The position numbers were made by a program, and so were the translations under genes. The notes under the pieces were generated by a model that had not been told where the DNA came from, ran no database searches, and saw nothing but the letters and a program-made list of their open reading frames with translations. Below, one piece after another: positions 46,973 to 55,149 of a stretch of DNA of 64,000 nt. Positions within the stretch are counted from its first letter, which is position 1, and every line of letters starts with the position of its first letter. The stretch comes from a virus: positions 1 through 64,000 of IMG/VR virus record IMGVR_UViG_3300002835_006866; one strand, written 5' to 3'.

Positions 46973-47256
46973 AGGGAGAAACCAATGCTATTTTCCAATG
47001 GATACGTGATGACTTTGATTCCCATCCTGCCCGTTTTGTCATTGAGCTTTTGGCTTGGGGCATTAGCATTGGGTGTAGCCTTACTATGGCGATCACAGTC
47101 CCTAATCCTCCACTCCTCACTCTTTACCCTGCTTGGATTACTGGCTGCATCATGTATTCTTGGGCTGCTTATTCTAGGAAATCGTTTGGCATGCTGGCTA
47201 ACTATTTGCTCATAACTGCAATAGATACATTTGGACTGATTAGGATGTTGACATGA
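46969..47256 (+). CDS. Small membrane protein at the clamp-loader locus
   Basis: 95 residues from GTG 46969, overlapping the previous stop (TGTGA). After a short charged N-terminus (WIRDDFDSHPARFVIE) come three hydrophobic segments: LLAWGISIGCSLTMAITV, LLTLYPAWITGCIMYSWAA and FGMLANYLLITAIDTFGLI. This frame resembles a membrane protein frequently seen beside gene 62 in aquatic T4-like phages. The start is unusual: the best ribosome-binding site (GGGAG, 46974-46978) lies inside it and serves ATG 46985 in another frame, which encodes a second hydrophobic peptide. The stop overlaps gene 62 by 4 bases. Confidence 0.65.
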   Translation: MKGETNAIFQWIRDDFDSHPARFVIELLAWGISIGCSLTMAITVPNPPLLTLYPAWITGCIMYSWAAYSRKSFGMLANYLLITAIDTFGLIRMLT

Positions 47257-47636
47257 ACCCTTTTGATTATGTAAATGCTATATTAAAGAGTAAAGAAAAA
47301 CTAATTGTTGATGATATAACTGAGAAAGGATACGAACCATTTCTAGTAAACCGATCTTTGTCTTATCATAAAGACTGTGTGTTCTATGCAAATGAGATGA
47401 ATCGGAGGCACCATTTAGATAAAAAATTACAAAATGATTTCCTTCTAAATACCATCAGGTCCCAGAAAAGGACTTTTGCTAAGTGGGTTAAGCGTGAAAA
47501 AAGTGAAGATATAGAATGTGTTAAATTAGTCTATGGTTTCTCTGACTCAAAATCCCGTGAGGCATTACGCCTACTTAGCAATGAACAAATCCAACAACTA
47601 AAAGAACAAACCGAGATCGGTGGATTAAGGAAATGA
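47253..47636 (+). CDS. gp62: Clamp-loader small subunit gp62
   Basis: 127 residues, much shorter than T4 gp62 (187) but like its aquatic-phage relatives. NPFDYVNAILKSKEKLIVDD and EPFLVNRSLSYHKDCVFYANEMN are the conserved core; RRHHLDKKLQNDFLLNTIRS and KRTFAKWVKRE follow. It lacks ATPase motifs, as expected for the stator subunit that combines with four gp44 copies. Overlaps the membrane-protein gene (ATGA) and precedes regA by one base. Confidence 0.88.
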   Translation: MNPFDYVNAILKSKEKLIVDDITEKGYEPFLVNRSLSYHKDCVFYANEMNRRHHLDKKLQNDFLLNTIRSQKRTFAKWVKREKSEDIECVKLVYGFSDSKSREALRLLSNEQIQQLKEQTEIGGLRK

Positions 47637-47637
47637 T

Positions 47638-48042
47638 ATGGTTGATTTATCCAAGTTTGTTGAGGTGAAACTCAACGAACAGGACGATTTTCTAAAGGTA
47701 AGAGAAACTTTGACTAGGATTGGAGTATCATCCAGAAAAGAAAAAGTCCTGTATCAGTCTTGCCACATTTTACATAAACAAGGCAAGTATTACATTGTAC
47801 ATTTTAAAGAGTTATTTGCATTAGATGGTAAACCCTCAAATCTCTCTGAAAATGATATACAAAGAAGAAATGCAATTGCTAATTTGCTAGAAGAGTGGGG
47901 TTTAGTTAAAATTATGAACCGATCTATTTTAGAAAATAATATAGCACCACTGCATCAAATTAAAATTATCTCTTTTAAAGAGAAAGATCAGTGGGAACTG
48001 ATAACAAAATATAATATAGGCAAAAAATCACAAGATTACTAA
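47638..48042 (+). CDS. regA: Translational repressor RegA
   Basis: 134 residues (T4 RegA is 122). The core DDFLKVRETLTRIGVSSRKEK, VLYQSCHILHKQGKYYIVHF and NAIANLLEEWGLVKI is nearly superimposable on T4 RegA. RegA binds AU-rich initiation regions of early mRNAs and blocks their translation, including its own. The gene lies in the standard 44-62-regA order. Candidate targets here are the AU-rich starts of the replication genes; no specific operator can be fixed by eye. Confidence 0.93.
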   Translation: MVDLSKFVEVKLNEQDDFLKVRETLTRIGVSSRKEKVLYQSCHILHKQGKYYIVHFKELFALDGKPSNLSENDIQRRNAIANLLEEWGLVKIMNRSILENNIAPLHQIKIISFKEKDQWELITKYNIGKKSQDY

Positions 48043-48056
48043 TATGGTGATTAATT

Positions 48057-48239
48057 ATGACAAAAGTGAAAAACAAATCTATCAAGTTAGTGAATAAATA
48101 TACTAAAGAAGAAGTGTACACAAGAGACTATGATAATGTGGTTAAAGACGGCAACAACGAGTTTATTCGTGTTTTCGAATCACATAATCCTAACCGAACT
48201 TTTCTTGTCAACCGACAGGCTTTTGTGGTTGTCAAGTAA
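48057..48239 (+). CDS. Small basic protein of unknown function
   Basis: 60 residues. KNKSIKLVNKYTKEEVYTRDY then NEFIRVFESHNPNRTFLVNR forms a short beta-type sequence rich in Lys, Arg and Asn. No motif is recognised. A GGTGA at 48046-48050 could be its ribosome-binding site. It follows regA by 14 bases and is followed by a weak hairpin. Probably genuine because coding continuity is otherwise high, but unsupported by a known family. Confidence 0.5.
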   Translation: MTKVKNKSIKLVNKYTKEEVYTRDYDNVVKDGNNEFIRVFESHNPNRTFLVNRQAFVVVK

Positions 48240-48241
48240 GT

Positions 48242-48265
48242 AGTGGCGCCTAATGGGCCACTTTA
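48242..48265 (+). terminator. Weak hairpin, possible terminator
   Basis: AGTGGC (48242-48247) pairs with GCCACT (48257-48262) around nine bases, followed by only TTA before further sequence. Six pairs and a short T-run make it a weak terminator at best. Confidence 0.4.
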
Positions 48266-48292
48266 TTAACTTGCTTAAAAAAAGGAGAAAAT

Positions 48293-48772
48293 ATGACTAT
48301 TACTGGTCGATTTGGTCCAATGGTTCTTAATCAGACATTGGGTTTTGAAAATTTTATTCGTGACGTTGAAGCAATTCTAAATGATTCTAGACCAACAAAC
48401 AATTTTCCACCACATAACATCATCAAAGCAGATGAAAACAAATATGTGGTAGAACTTGCTGTTGCTGGTTTTAGTAAAGACGAAATTGATATCGAAGTGC
48501 AGGATAATACTTTGACTATCAAAGGTGATAAGAAAGTCGGTACACCCGATGTTCAATACCTACACCGTGGAATTGGCACACGATCTTTTACTAAAGCAAT
48601 CACAATCGCTGACACCATTGAAGTAAAAGGTGCAGAGTTCAAAGATGGTATTCTACGCATTGGACTTGAGAACATCATTCCAGAGCATAAGAAACCACGT
48701 AAGATTGAAATTGGCAATGAACTAAAGACGTTTGAACCTCAACTTCTACAAGAAGAAAAACAAACGGCTTAA
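48293..48772 (+). CDS. hsp20-like: Small heat-shock protein Hsp20
   Basis: 159 residues. ATP-independent holdase. The alpha-crystallin domain spans about residues 38-140: NIIKADENKYVVELAVAGF, DIEVQDNTLTIKGDKK, and FTKAITIADTIEVKGAEFKDGILRI, including the family's final G-I-L-R strand. N-terminal ITGRFGPMVLNQTLGFENF is the short aromatic arm; the tail holds an I-x-I-like KIEIGN. Hsp20 genes are hallmarks of cyanophage-like T4 relatives. A strong AAAGGAG site precedes it and a TTCG-loop hairpin follows. Confidence 0.93.
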   Translation: MTITGRFGPMVLNQTLGFENFIRDVEAILNDSRPTNNFPPHNIIKADENKYVVELAVAGFSKDEIDIEVQDNTLTIKGDKKVGTPDVQYLHRGIGTRSFTKAITIADTIEVKGAEFKDGILRIGLENIIPEHKKPRKIEIGNELKTFEPQLLQEEKQTA

Positions 48773-48777
48773 TTTCT

Positions 48778-48801
48778 TGGGGCTTCGGCCTCATCTATAT
48801 T
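48778..48801 (+). terminator. TTCG-loop hairpin after hsp20
   Basis: TGGGGC (48778-48783) pairs with GCCTCA (48788-48793) with one G-T pair around a TTCG tetraloop. The trailing TCTATATT is a poor U-tract, so termination may be partial. Confidence 0.6.
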
Positions 48802-49635
48802 ATGAACACACCAATAACAATGCTGGTTCATACTCATAAAGAGTACGCTTTCAATTTTGATTCGAAGTGGGTTAAGTATTTCTACGCCGCATCTTCCGAT
48901 CCAAATGAATGGCATCCTTCTGTTGGTAATTTTACCAATGTGTACGAAGGAGAAAACACCATTAAGAAATTTTACAAGTATTATTCACACATAAGTGAAT
49001 TAGAATTTCTTAAAGCTATGGGTCAACAATCAACAGAATATTATGCTGCTAATCACATAGATTCTGATTACATTGGATGTGGTTCATATAGAAGATATTT
49101 GGCAGTTGAGAATGGTGTTGGTTATACAGGAGAAAAATTAGAAGTTCCTGCTAATGAAGATTCATGCAGGTTTTTAACTTCTGATTCTCAGATGAATCGT
49201 GCTCTAGATTATCTACAATCTGCTGATGTAGTTTGTAGTAGATTTAGAATGATGCACAATTCAATTGAAAGACAATATTTGGAATCACAACTTCCAGAAT
49301 ATTGGTTTCTTTTCAAACAAGGTATAGAAACTCTTTTTCCTGAATACAAACGACATATGATTTGGTTCACAGATTATAGTATCTGTAACTATGAATGTGT
49401 TTATGTAATGCCAAAATCATGGTTCAAGAAAATGTTTGGTGAATATTTTGCCATCATGGAATATATTTGGCAAAATTGCGAAGAAGTATATCCGGATAAA
49501 AACAAGAGGAGTTGGCACTGCTCTGAACCTTTTCCATGGAGATATCCTGGATTTCTAAATGAAAGGTTCGTTCCGTTCTTTATGTACGCTAATGGGCTAA
49601 GGAAAATCGAAGTTCCTTTAGCGTTTTTATCATGA
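48802..49635 (+). CDS. DUF4422-like glycosyltransferase-type protein
   Basis: 277 residues. ITMLVHTHKEYAFNFDSKW at the N-terminus and ISELEFLKAMGQQSTEYYAANHIDSD... leading into DYIGCGSYRRYLAV match the DUF4422 pattern (element ending in D-Y-I-G-x-x-x-Y-R-R-Y), found in capsule and LPS glycosyltransferase loci. The second half has aromatic-rich segments (WFTDYSICNYECVYVMPK, HCSEPFPWRYPGF) common in this family. It sits between hsp20 and a dCMP deaminase, whose start overlaps its stop by 4 bases. The acceptor is unknown; surface glycan or DNA-linked sugar both possible. Confidence 0.6.
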   Translation: MNTPITMLVHTHKEYAFNFDSKWVKYFYAASSDPNEWHPSVGNFTNVYEGENTIKKFYKYYSHISELEFLKAMGQQSTEYYAANHIDSDYIGCGSYRRYLAVENGVGYTGEKLEVPANEDSCRFLTSDSQMNRALDYLQSADVVCSRFRMMHNSIERQYLESQLPEYWFLFKQGIETLFPEYKRHMIWFTDYSICNYECVYVMPKSWFKKMFGEYFAIMEYIWQNCEEVYPDKNKRSWHCSEPFPWRYPGFLNERFVPFFMYANGLRKIEVPLAFLS

Positions 49636-50048
49636 AAGAAAAATATCTTGAATCTTATATGGGTGTGGCTGAAATCTTTGCTAGACAGTCATCGGCAAAG
49701 AGATTGCAAGTTGGTGCCATTGTAGTCAAAGATGATCGTATCATTAGTATAGGTTACAATGGAATGCCATCAGGTTGGGATAATGTGTGTGAAAATATTA
49801 ATGAAGATGGTACGTTAAAAACAAAACCAGAGGTGCTTCATGCTGAAATGAATGCTATAGCCAAATTAGCAAGAAGTAACGAATCTGGTTTAAACTCCAC
49901 TATGTTCATCACACATGCACCATGCATTGAGTGTGCTAAATTGATATATCAATCTGGCATTAAAAAAGTTTTTTATAAAAATGAATACAGATCACAAGAT
50001 GGTATAGATTTTCTTAAAAAATGTAATATCGATATTAATAAACTATAA
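49632..50048 (+). CDS. dCMP deaminase-like nucleotide deaminase
   Basis: 138 residues. Zinc motifs: HAEMNAIAKLA (His and catalytic Glu) and THAPCIECAKLIYQSG (P-C-x2-C). KRLQVGAIVVKDDRIISIGYNG is the conserved N-terminal strand-turn, as in phage and bacterial deoxycytidylate deaminases, which convert dCMP to dUMP for thymidylate synthesis. The T4 enzyme is longer (193 residues) with an allosteric segment; this one is minimal. Overlaps the preceding gene (ATGA). Nine bases separate it from rubrerythrin. Confidence 0.88.
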   Translation: MKEKYLESYMGVAEIFARQSSAKRLQVGAIVVKDDRIISIGYNGMPSGWDNVCENINEDGTLKTKPEVLHAEMNAIAKLARSNESGLNSTMFITHAPCIECAKLIYQSGIKKVFYKNEYRSQDGIDFLKKCNIDINKL

Positions 50049-50057
50049 GGAGAAGTT

Positions 50058-50498
50058 ATGTCGCAGGTAAAAGGTACTAAAACTGAATTGAATTTGAAAG
50101 AAGCATTTGCTGGTGAATCGCAGGCGAATCGTCGTTATTTGTATTTCGCTAACATGTGTGATATTGCTGGCGCTCAAGAAGTAGCAGCTGTTTTCCGCCA
50201 TACTGCTGAGGGAGAAACAGGTCATGCTCACGGTCATATGGAATACTTGATCGAAGGCGGTGCTGGTGATCCTGCAACAGGAATGCCTGCAAAGAGCATT
50301 GTTCAGGCTCTCGAATCATCCATCGAAGGTGAAACTCATGAATATACCGACATGTATCCAGGTATGGCTAAAACTGCTCGTGAAGAAGGCTTCGAAGAAA
50401 TTGCCGATTGGTTTGAAACTCTAGCAAAAGCAGAACGCAGCCATGCAGGTAAGTTTAAGAAAACTCTTGAGGCATACAAACAAGAAATTGGTGCTTAA
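50058..50498 (+). CDS. Rubrerythrin (ferritin-like diiron domain)
   Basis: 146 residues. Two helical repeats carry the diiron ligands: [14 protein letters not shown] and [15 protein letters not shown] (E-x2-H), then [16 protein letters not shown] and [12 protein letters not shown] (E-x2-H). The C-terminal rubredoxin domain (CxxC pairs) of classic rubrerythrin is missing, so it needs an external electron donor. Probable function: peroxide reduction. AAGGAG lies ahead of the ATG. Base composition is richer in G+C than its neighbours, compatible with recent capture from a host. With the Dps-like protein it makes two iron/peroxide proteins on one phage. Confidence 0.9.
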   Translation: MSQVKGTKTELNLKEAFAGESQANRRYLYFANMCDIAGAQEVAAVFRHTAEGETGHAHGHMEYLIEGGAGDPATGMPAKSIVQALESSIEGETHEYTDMYPGMAKTAREEGFEEIADWFETLAKAERSHAGKFKKTLEAYKQEIGA

Positions 50499-50524
50499 TT
50501 GCCACTTTTTTGAATTGTATATTG

Positions 50525-50530
50525 TATAAT
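50525..50530 (+). promoter_or_regulatory. Possible -10 box (TATAAT)
   Basis: Perfect TATAAT in the gap after rubrerythrin, but no matching -35 at 16-18 bases (TTGCCA lies 20 bases upstream). Would drive the small gene at 50556 and gene 43. Tentative. Confidence 0.35.
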
Positions 50531-50555
50531 ATTATTTTTATTGTTAAGGAAAAAT

Positions 50556-50780
50556 ATGAACATTCGTGAACTAGCAAAAAAACTTGCTATCGATAACAAA
50601 ATGATTCATGCTGAAAAGTATGATTTATATTATCGTGATTATGATAACATGGTAGAAGTTTTGGGTTGGGTTCAAGACCCTTTGATTAATGCTTCTGATT
50701 TCAATGGAAGAGAAATGCTCATTCCAAATCGGTGGGTTACATTGGGAGTTCTAGATGCTAATATGGGAGTCAATGTATGA
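50556..50780 (+). CDS. Small protein of unknown function upstream of gene 43
   Basis: 74 residues from ATG 50556, with AAGGA upstream; an in-frame TTG at 50541 lies before that site. NIRELAKKLAIDNKMIHAEKY is a helix resembling small phage helix-turn-helix starts; YDLYYRDYDNMVEVLGWVQ and REMLIPNRWVTLGVLD follow. No recognised family. The stop overlaps the LSm-like gene by 4 bases (ATGA). Likely part of the polymerase operon. Confidence 0.5.
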   Translation: MNIRELAKKLAIDNKMIHAEKYDLYYRDYDNMVEVLGWVQDPLINASDFNGREMLIPNRWVTLGVLDANMGVNV

Positions 50781-51076
50781 CCGTTAAATTAATTACACTT
50801 AAAACTAACCACACTCTCATCGGAGAAATTGTTGATGAAGGTAATGTTGGTGTAAAAATAAAACAACCAGTTCAAGTTGTTGTTCAGCCAACAAAAGATG
50901 GCCCAATGATGGGTTTTGTTCCGTTTGTTGACTTTAGTGAGGACTTTAAAACTGGATTTGTAATTAATAATAACGACATTTTATTTACAAGTTCGCCTGT
51001 AAGAGAACTCGAAAATCAGTATAATAAGATGTTCGGTTCTGGTATCGAAATCGCTTCTTCAATTCCTAAATTATAA
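50777..51076 (+). CDS. Small LSm-like conserved phage protein
   Basis: 99 residues. VKLITLKTNHTLIGEIVDEGN then GVKIKQPVQVVVQPTKDG and GFVPFVDFSED follow the Sm-like order of strands seen also in the gene at 24310 (xxIVxLxTGExIIxxx). Such short proteins commonly lie just upstream of gene 43 in aquatic T4-like phages. The C-terminal 35 residues are a charged helix. Function unknown; the position suggests a role in polymerase expression or replication. Confidence 0.5.
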   Translation: MTVKLITLKTNHTLIGEIVDEGNVGVKIKQPVQVVVQPTKDGPMMGFVPFVDFSEDFKTGFVINNNDILFTSSPVRELENQYNKMFGSGIEIASSIPKL

Positions 51077-51079
51077 TGA

Positions 51080-53632
51080 ATGACAAATAATTATTATACA
51101 AATGTTTCATGCCTCGGAAGTAATATTCTCTTCCGAGGTGTTAAAGACGGCCGGCGTGTTAAGTATAAAGTTGCTTACACGCCGACTTTGTTTTTGAAAT
51201 CAAATAAACCTAGCAAGTATAAATCTCTTGATGGTTTGAGTTTAGAGACAATAAAGTTTCAGACCATTCGTGAATCGAGAGACTTTGTTCGTCAGTATAA
51301 TGACGTTGAAGGATTTAAAATCTTTGGTAATGACCGTTATGAATACGCTTTCATTGCTGATACATTCAAAGGTGACATTAATTGGAACTTTGATGATCTT
51401 TCTATTGCTATAATCGATATTGAAGTTGGATCAGAAAATGGTTTTCCTGACCCATACAAAGTCACAGAGCCTATCACTGCCATTGGAATAAAATATATTA
51501 ATGGAAAAATGATTGTCTATGGTTGTGGTGACTATGACAATCAACGTGATGATGTTACCTACATCAAGTGTAAGAGTGAAATCGACCTGTGTAAAAAATT
51601 CATCGATGATTGGCAACAAAACTGTCCTGATGCAATCAGTGGATGGAATATTCGTTTCTTTGATATTCCATATCTGGTCAATCGAATCAATAACCTTTTG
51701 GGTGAAGAAGAAGTAAAGAAACTTTCACCATGGGGTATCATAAACACAAAAAAGATTACAAAGATTAATCGTGACCTTGATGTTTATGATTTACTTGGTG
51801 TTCCAACACTAGATTATATCGAACTGTATAGATGGTACGCTCCGGCTGGTAAGTCACAAGAATCTTATCGGCTAGATCACATCGCCAGCGTTGAACTGAA
51901 TGAGAACAAACTTTCATATGACGAATATGAAAACTTACATTCATTATATCGTTTAAACTTTCAAAAGTTTATTGATTATAACATTAAAGACGTTGAGCTT
52001 GTACTGAAGTTGGAAGAAAAACTTAAATTGATTGAATTGGGTTTGACTTTGGCTTACGATACAAAAACAAACTATGAGGACATTTTCGCACAAACGAGAA
52101 TGTGGGATTCTTTGATCTATAATTATCTTTTAGACAAAGATATCATTGTTCCACCAAAAACGGTAAAAAATAAGAGTTCGGCTTTTGAGGGTGCTTATGT
52201 GAAAGAACCCCAAGTCGGTGTTCATGAATATGTTGCTTCATTTGACTTGAACTCTCTCTATCCACACTTGATGATGATGTACAACATTTCACCAGAAACT
52301 CTTATTGATACAGAGGATTACACGGATGAAATGCGTGATATTCTTTCAGCAGGCGTAAATGTCGAGAAACTATTAATGAGACAGGTTGACACTTCAAAAC
52401 TCATTGATGCTACAATTACACCAAACGGTCAACTTTTTAGAACTGACTTTCAAGGTTTTCTTCCTAAGATGTTGGAAGAAATGTATGAAGGTCGTAAAAA
52501 ATTTAAGAAGATGATGTTGCAGGCGAAACAAGAATATGAAAAAGAAAATGACGATGAAAAGAAATATGAAATCGAAAAAAGAATTGCACGATATGATAAT
52601 CTTCAACTAGCGAAGAAAGTCTCCCTCAATTCTGCTTACGGTGCTCTTGGTAGTCAATACTTCCGTTTTTATGATTTGAGAATGGCACTTGGCGTTACTA
52701 CAGCGGGCCAATTATCCATTCGTTGGATTGAAAATAAACTAAATGAATATTTAAATAAGTTATTAAGTACAAATAATGAAGATTACGTTATCGCCTCAGA
52801 CACAGATTCGATTTATCTTAATCTTGGTCCGCTTGTTAAAAAGGTGTATGTTGCGGGAGAAAAAGTTCCTTCATCTAGAATCAAGATCATCGAGTTCATG
52901 GATAAAGTCTGCGAGCAGAAGATACAACCGTTCATTGATGAAAGTTACAAGGATCTTGCTACGTATGTTCGTGCATACGCCCAAAAAATGCAAATGAAAC
53001 GTGAAGCATTATCTGATCGTGGCATTTGGACTGCAAAGAAAAGATATATTCTAAACGTACACAACAATGAAGGTGTTCAATATAAAGAACCTCAAATGAA
53101 AGTTATGGGTATGGAGATGGTTAAATCTTCAACGCCTGCTGCTATTCGGGAAAAAATGAAACAGGCTATTCACATTATGTTGAATGGTAAAGAAGGTGAT
53201 ATTCATGACTTCATTGAAGAATTTAGAGAGAAGTTTAAACAATTGCCTCCTGAAGAAGTATCTTTTCCCAGAGGATTGAATGGTTTGAAAGATTATTCTG
53301 ATACCGCTACTCTATATAAAAAAGGGACACCGATTCATGTCAAGGGTGCTTTACTATACAACAATCGGTTGGAATCTTTGAAGTTAGATAAAAAATATCC
53401 AAGGATTCAAGAAGGTGAGAAAATTAAATTTACTTACCTAAAACAACCGAATCCTTTAAAAGATATGGTCATTTCTTATCCAACGAGATTGCCACCAGAG
53501 TTTGGTCTCCATGATTTTGTTGATTATGATACGCAGTTTGAAAAGTCATTTTTGGAACCAATTAAAGTGATTCTCGACTGTATGGGATGGACAACAGAAA
53601 AAACCAATTCATTAGACAGCTTTTTCTCATGA
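51080..53632 (+). CDS. gp43: DNA polymerase gp43 (family B)
   Basis: 850 residues (T4 gp43 is 898). The 3'-5' exonuclease motif I is SIAIIDIEVGSENG; polymerase motif A is DLNSLYPHLMMMYNI; motif B is KVSLNSAYGALGSQYF; motif C is IASDTDSIYL. All catalytic carboxylates are present. The C-terminal DSFFS is a short clamp-binding-like tail as in T4. Three bases follow the LSm-like gene; the stop overlaps the next gene by 4 bases (ATGA). No intein or split is seen. Confidence 0.97.
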   Translation: MTNNYYTNVSCLGSNILFRGVKDGRRVKYKVAYTPTLFLKSNKPSKYKSLDGLSLETIKFQTIRESRDFVRQYNDVEGFKIFGNDRYEYAFIADTFKGDINWNFDDLSIAIIDIEVGSENGFPDPYKVTEPITAIGIKYINGKMIVYGCGDYDNQRDDVTYIKCKSEIDLCKKFIDDWQQNCPDAISGWNIRFFDIPYLVNRINNLLGEEEVKKLSPWGIINTKKITKINRDLDVYDLLGVPTLDYIELYRWYAPAGKSQESYRLDHIASVELNENKLSYDEYENLHSLYRLNFQKFIDYNIKDVELVLKLEEKLKLIELGLTLAYDTKTNYEDIFAQTRMWDSLIYNYLLDKDIIVPPKTVKNKSSAFEGAYVKEPQVGVHEYVASFDLNSLYPHLMMMYNISPETLIDTEDYTDEMRDILSAGVNVEKLLMRQVDTSKLIDATITPNGQLFRTDFQGFLPKMLEEMYEGRKKFKKMMLQAKQEYEKENDDEKKYEIEKRIARYDNLQLAKKVSLNSAYGALGSQYFRFYDLRMALGVTTAGQLSIRWIENKLNEYLNKLLSTNNEDYVIASDTDSIYLNLGPLVKKVYVAGEKVPSSRIKIIEFMDKVCEQKIQPFIDESYKDLATYVRAYAQKMQMKREALSDRGIWTAKKRYILNVHNNEGVQYKEPQMKVMGMEMVKSSTPAAIREKMKQAIHIMLNGKEGDIHDFIEEFREKFKQLPPEEVSFPRGLNGLKDYSDTATLYKKGTPIHVKGALLYNNRLESLKLDKKYPRIQEGEKIKFTYLKQPNPLKDMVISYPTRLPPEFGLHDFVDYDTQFEKSFLEPIKVILDCMGWTTEKTNSLDSFFS

Positions 53633-54537
53633 CACAATTTATATTACCTTTTTTGACCGCCATTGCTCTTTCGGGCGTGGCGGCTTATTATTCGGTAATA
53701 GGACTTGCACAGATATTTCCTGGATCTTATTGGCCGGTTATAATCATGGGCACAGTTTTAGAAATAGCAAAATTGGTGACAGTATCATGGTTACATAATC
53801 ATTGGAAAGAAACATTCTCTGCACTCAAGTTTTATTTTTTGATTGCAGTGATATTGCTTATGGCAATTACTTCAATGGGTATTTTTGGTTACCTATCAAA
53901 GGCCCATATTGAACACTCATCAAACATATCACCTTTAGCCGCAAAGGTAGAAATTTATGACAAAAAGATTGAAGCACTCCAAGCGACCATTGAGAGGAAT
54001 GACAAGAACCTTAGTCAGTATGATGCATCTGTCGATGAAATTATGGGCAGGTCGAAAGACGAAAGGGGCGCCGAGAGGGCATCACAGATACGCAAGGCCC
54101 AACAGAAAGACCGTGAGAGAATCGCTTCTGAAAATGCAAGGCTTCAAAAAGAAATACAAAACCTCACGGAAGAAAAACTCCCTTTATCCTTGGAAGTTAA
54201 GAAGGCTGAATCAGATTTGGGACCTATCAAATACGTGGCAGAAGTAGTATATGGTACACAAGACCGTGATTTGATTGATAAAGCAGTTCGACTGGTAATT
54301 TTTATTATTATTATCGTGTTTGATCCACTTGCTGTTTTGCTGTTAGTAGCATCAAATCAAACTTATAGAAAATATGCAGCTGATAAAGTGGACATTTTAC
54401 CAGAAATTAAGGCAAGAAAGAGGAAAAAGATTGACAAACAGCCCGCTAATAGTTTAGACTCTTTTTTTGTTGATACAGAACACGAAGTAATACACAAATC
54501 AAAAATTGCCAATTTTGAGGATGATTCAAAACCATGA
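53629..54537 (+). CDS. Membrane protein with central coiled coil
   Basis: 302 residues from ATG 53629, overlapping the gene 43 stop; a start at 53587 within the polymerase is possible but less likely. Three N-terminal membrane segments (FILPFLTAIALSGVAAYYSV, SYWPVIIMGTVLEIAKLV, FYFLIAVILLMAITSMGIFG) precede a ~110-residue Lys/Glu/Arg-rich coiled coil (KVEIYDKKIEALQATIERND...). A fourth membrane segment is VIFIIIIVFDPLAVLLLVA, followed by a basic tail. Similar proteins occur next to gene 43 in aquatic T4-like phages. Perhaps a membrane anchor for replication; function unknown. Confidence 0.65.
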   Translation: MTQFILPFLTAIALSGVAAYYSVIGLAQIFPGSYWPVIIMGTVLEIAKLVTVSWLHNHWKETFSALKFYFLIAVILLMAITSMGIFGYLSKAHIEHSSNISPLAAKVEIYDKKIEALQATIERNDKNLSQYDASVDEIMGRSKDERGAERASQIRKAQQKDRERIASENARLQKEIQNLTEEKLPLSLEVKKAESDLGPIKYVAEVVYGTQDRDLIDKAVRLVIFIIIIVFDPLAVLLLVASNQTYRKYAADKVDILPEIKARKRKKIDKQPANSLDSFFVDTEHEVIHKSKIANFEDDSKP

Positions 54538-55148
54538 GGGAAGTAATTGAACTTTTTCCTGTTCCTCTGTATAGAAATAATATTTTCGTTGATGAGGACA
54601 CAAGACGCTTTGTAATGAACTGTAAATACGTAAGAAACGATAATGGTTTGTTCACTGATGCCAAACTTCTCGATCTTCCAGAACTTTCTGATCTCAAACA
54701 CCTGATTCTCAGAGAAGTTGAATATTATGTATATGATTATTTGAAAGTTGTAAAAAATGTTGAGGTATACATTACATCATCATGGGCAGTAAAACACCAG
54801 AGAGGTGATTGGGCACAACCACATCACCATAGTAATAGTATTTTCAGTGGTGTTTTATATGTTAATGTCGATGAAAAAAGTGGTAACATAAAGTTTGTTC
54901 GTGATTCTAGGGCATATAATGTTTGGCCAATTTCTGTTTGTCCTGATGTTGAGGAAGAAAACAGAATTAGTTCTGTTGATTGGGTTGTAACGCCAAAAAT
55001 AAATGACATACTAATTTTTCCATCTCATCTAACACACGAAGTTTCGAGAAATATTTCAGGTATCGAAAGATGTGTTATCGCCTTTAATATTTTCTTTAAA
55101 GGAACTCTTGGTGATACGGAAACTTTACTGATTCTAAACGGAGAATAA
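54534..55148 (+). CDS. 2-oxoglutarate/Fe(II)-dependent oxygenase (TIGR02466-like)
   Basis: 204 residues. ELFPVPLYRNNI opens as in the family that begins F.tPl. The iron site is in WAQPHHHSNSIFSGVLYVN and the distal IFPSHLTHEVSRNI, where His-Leu-Thr-His is typical; IERCVIAFNIFFKG follows. It lies between the membrane protein and uvsX; the start overlaps the previous stop by 4 bases. This is the fourth iron oxygenase of the window. Substrate unknown. Confidence 0.75.
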   Translation: MREVIELFPVPLYRNNIFVDEDTRRFVMNCKYVRNDNGLFTDAKLLDLPELSDLKHLILREVEYYVYDYLKVVKNVEVYITSSWAVKHQRGDWAQPHHHSNSIFSGVLYVNVDEKSGNIKFVRDSRAYNVWPISVCPDVEEENRISSVDWVVTPKINDILIFPSHLTHEVSRNISGIERCVIAFNIFFKGTLGDTETLLILNGE

Positions 55149-55149
55149 A

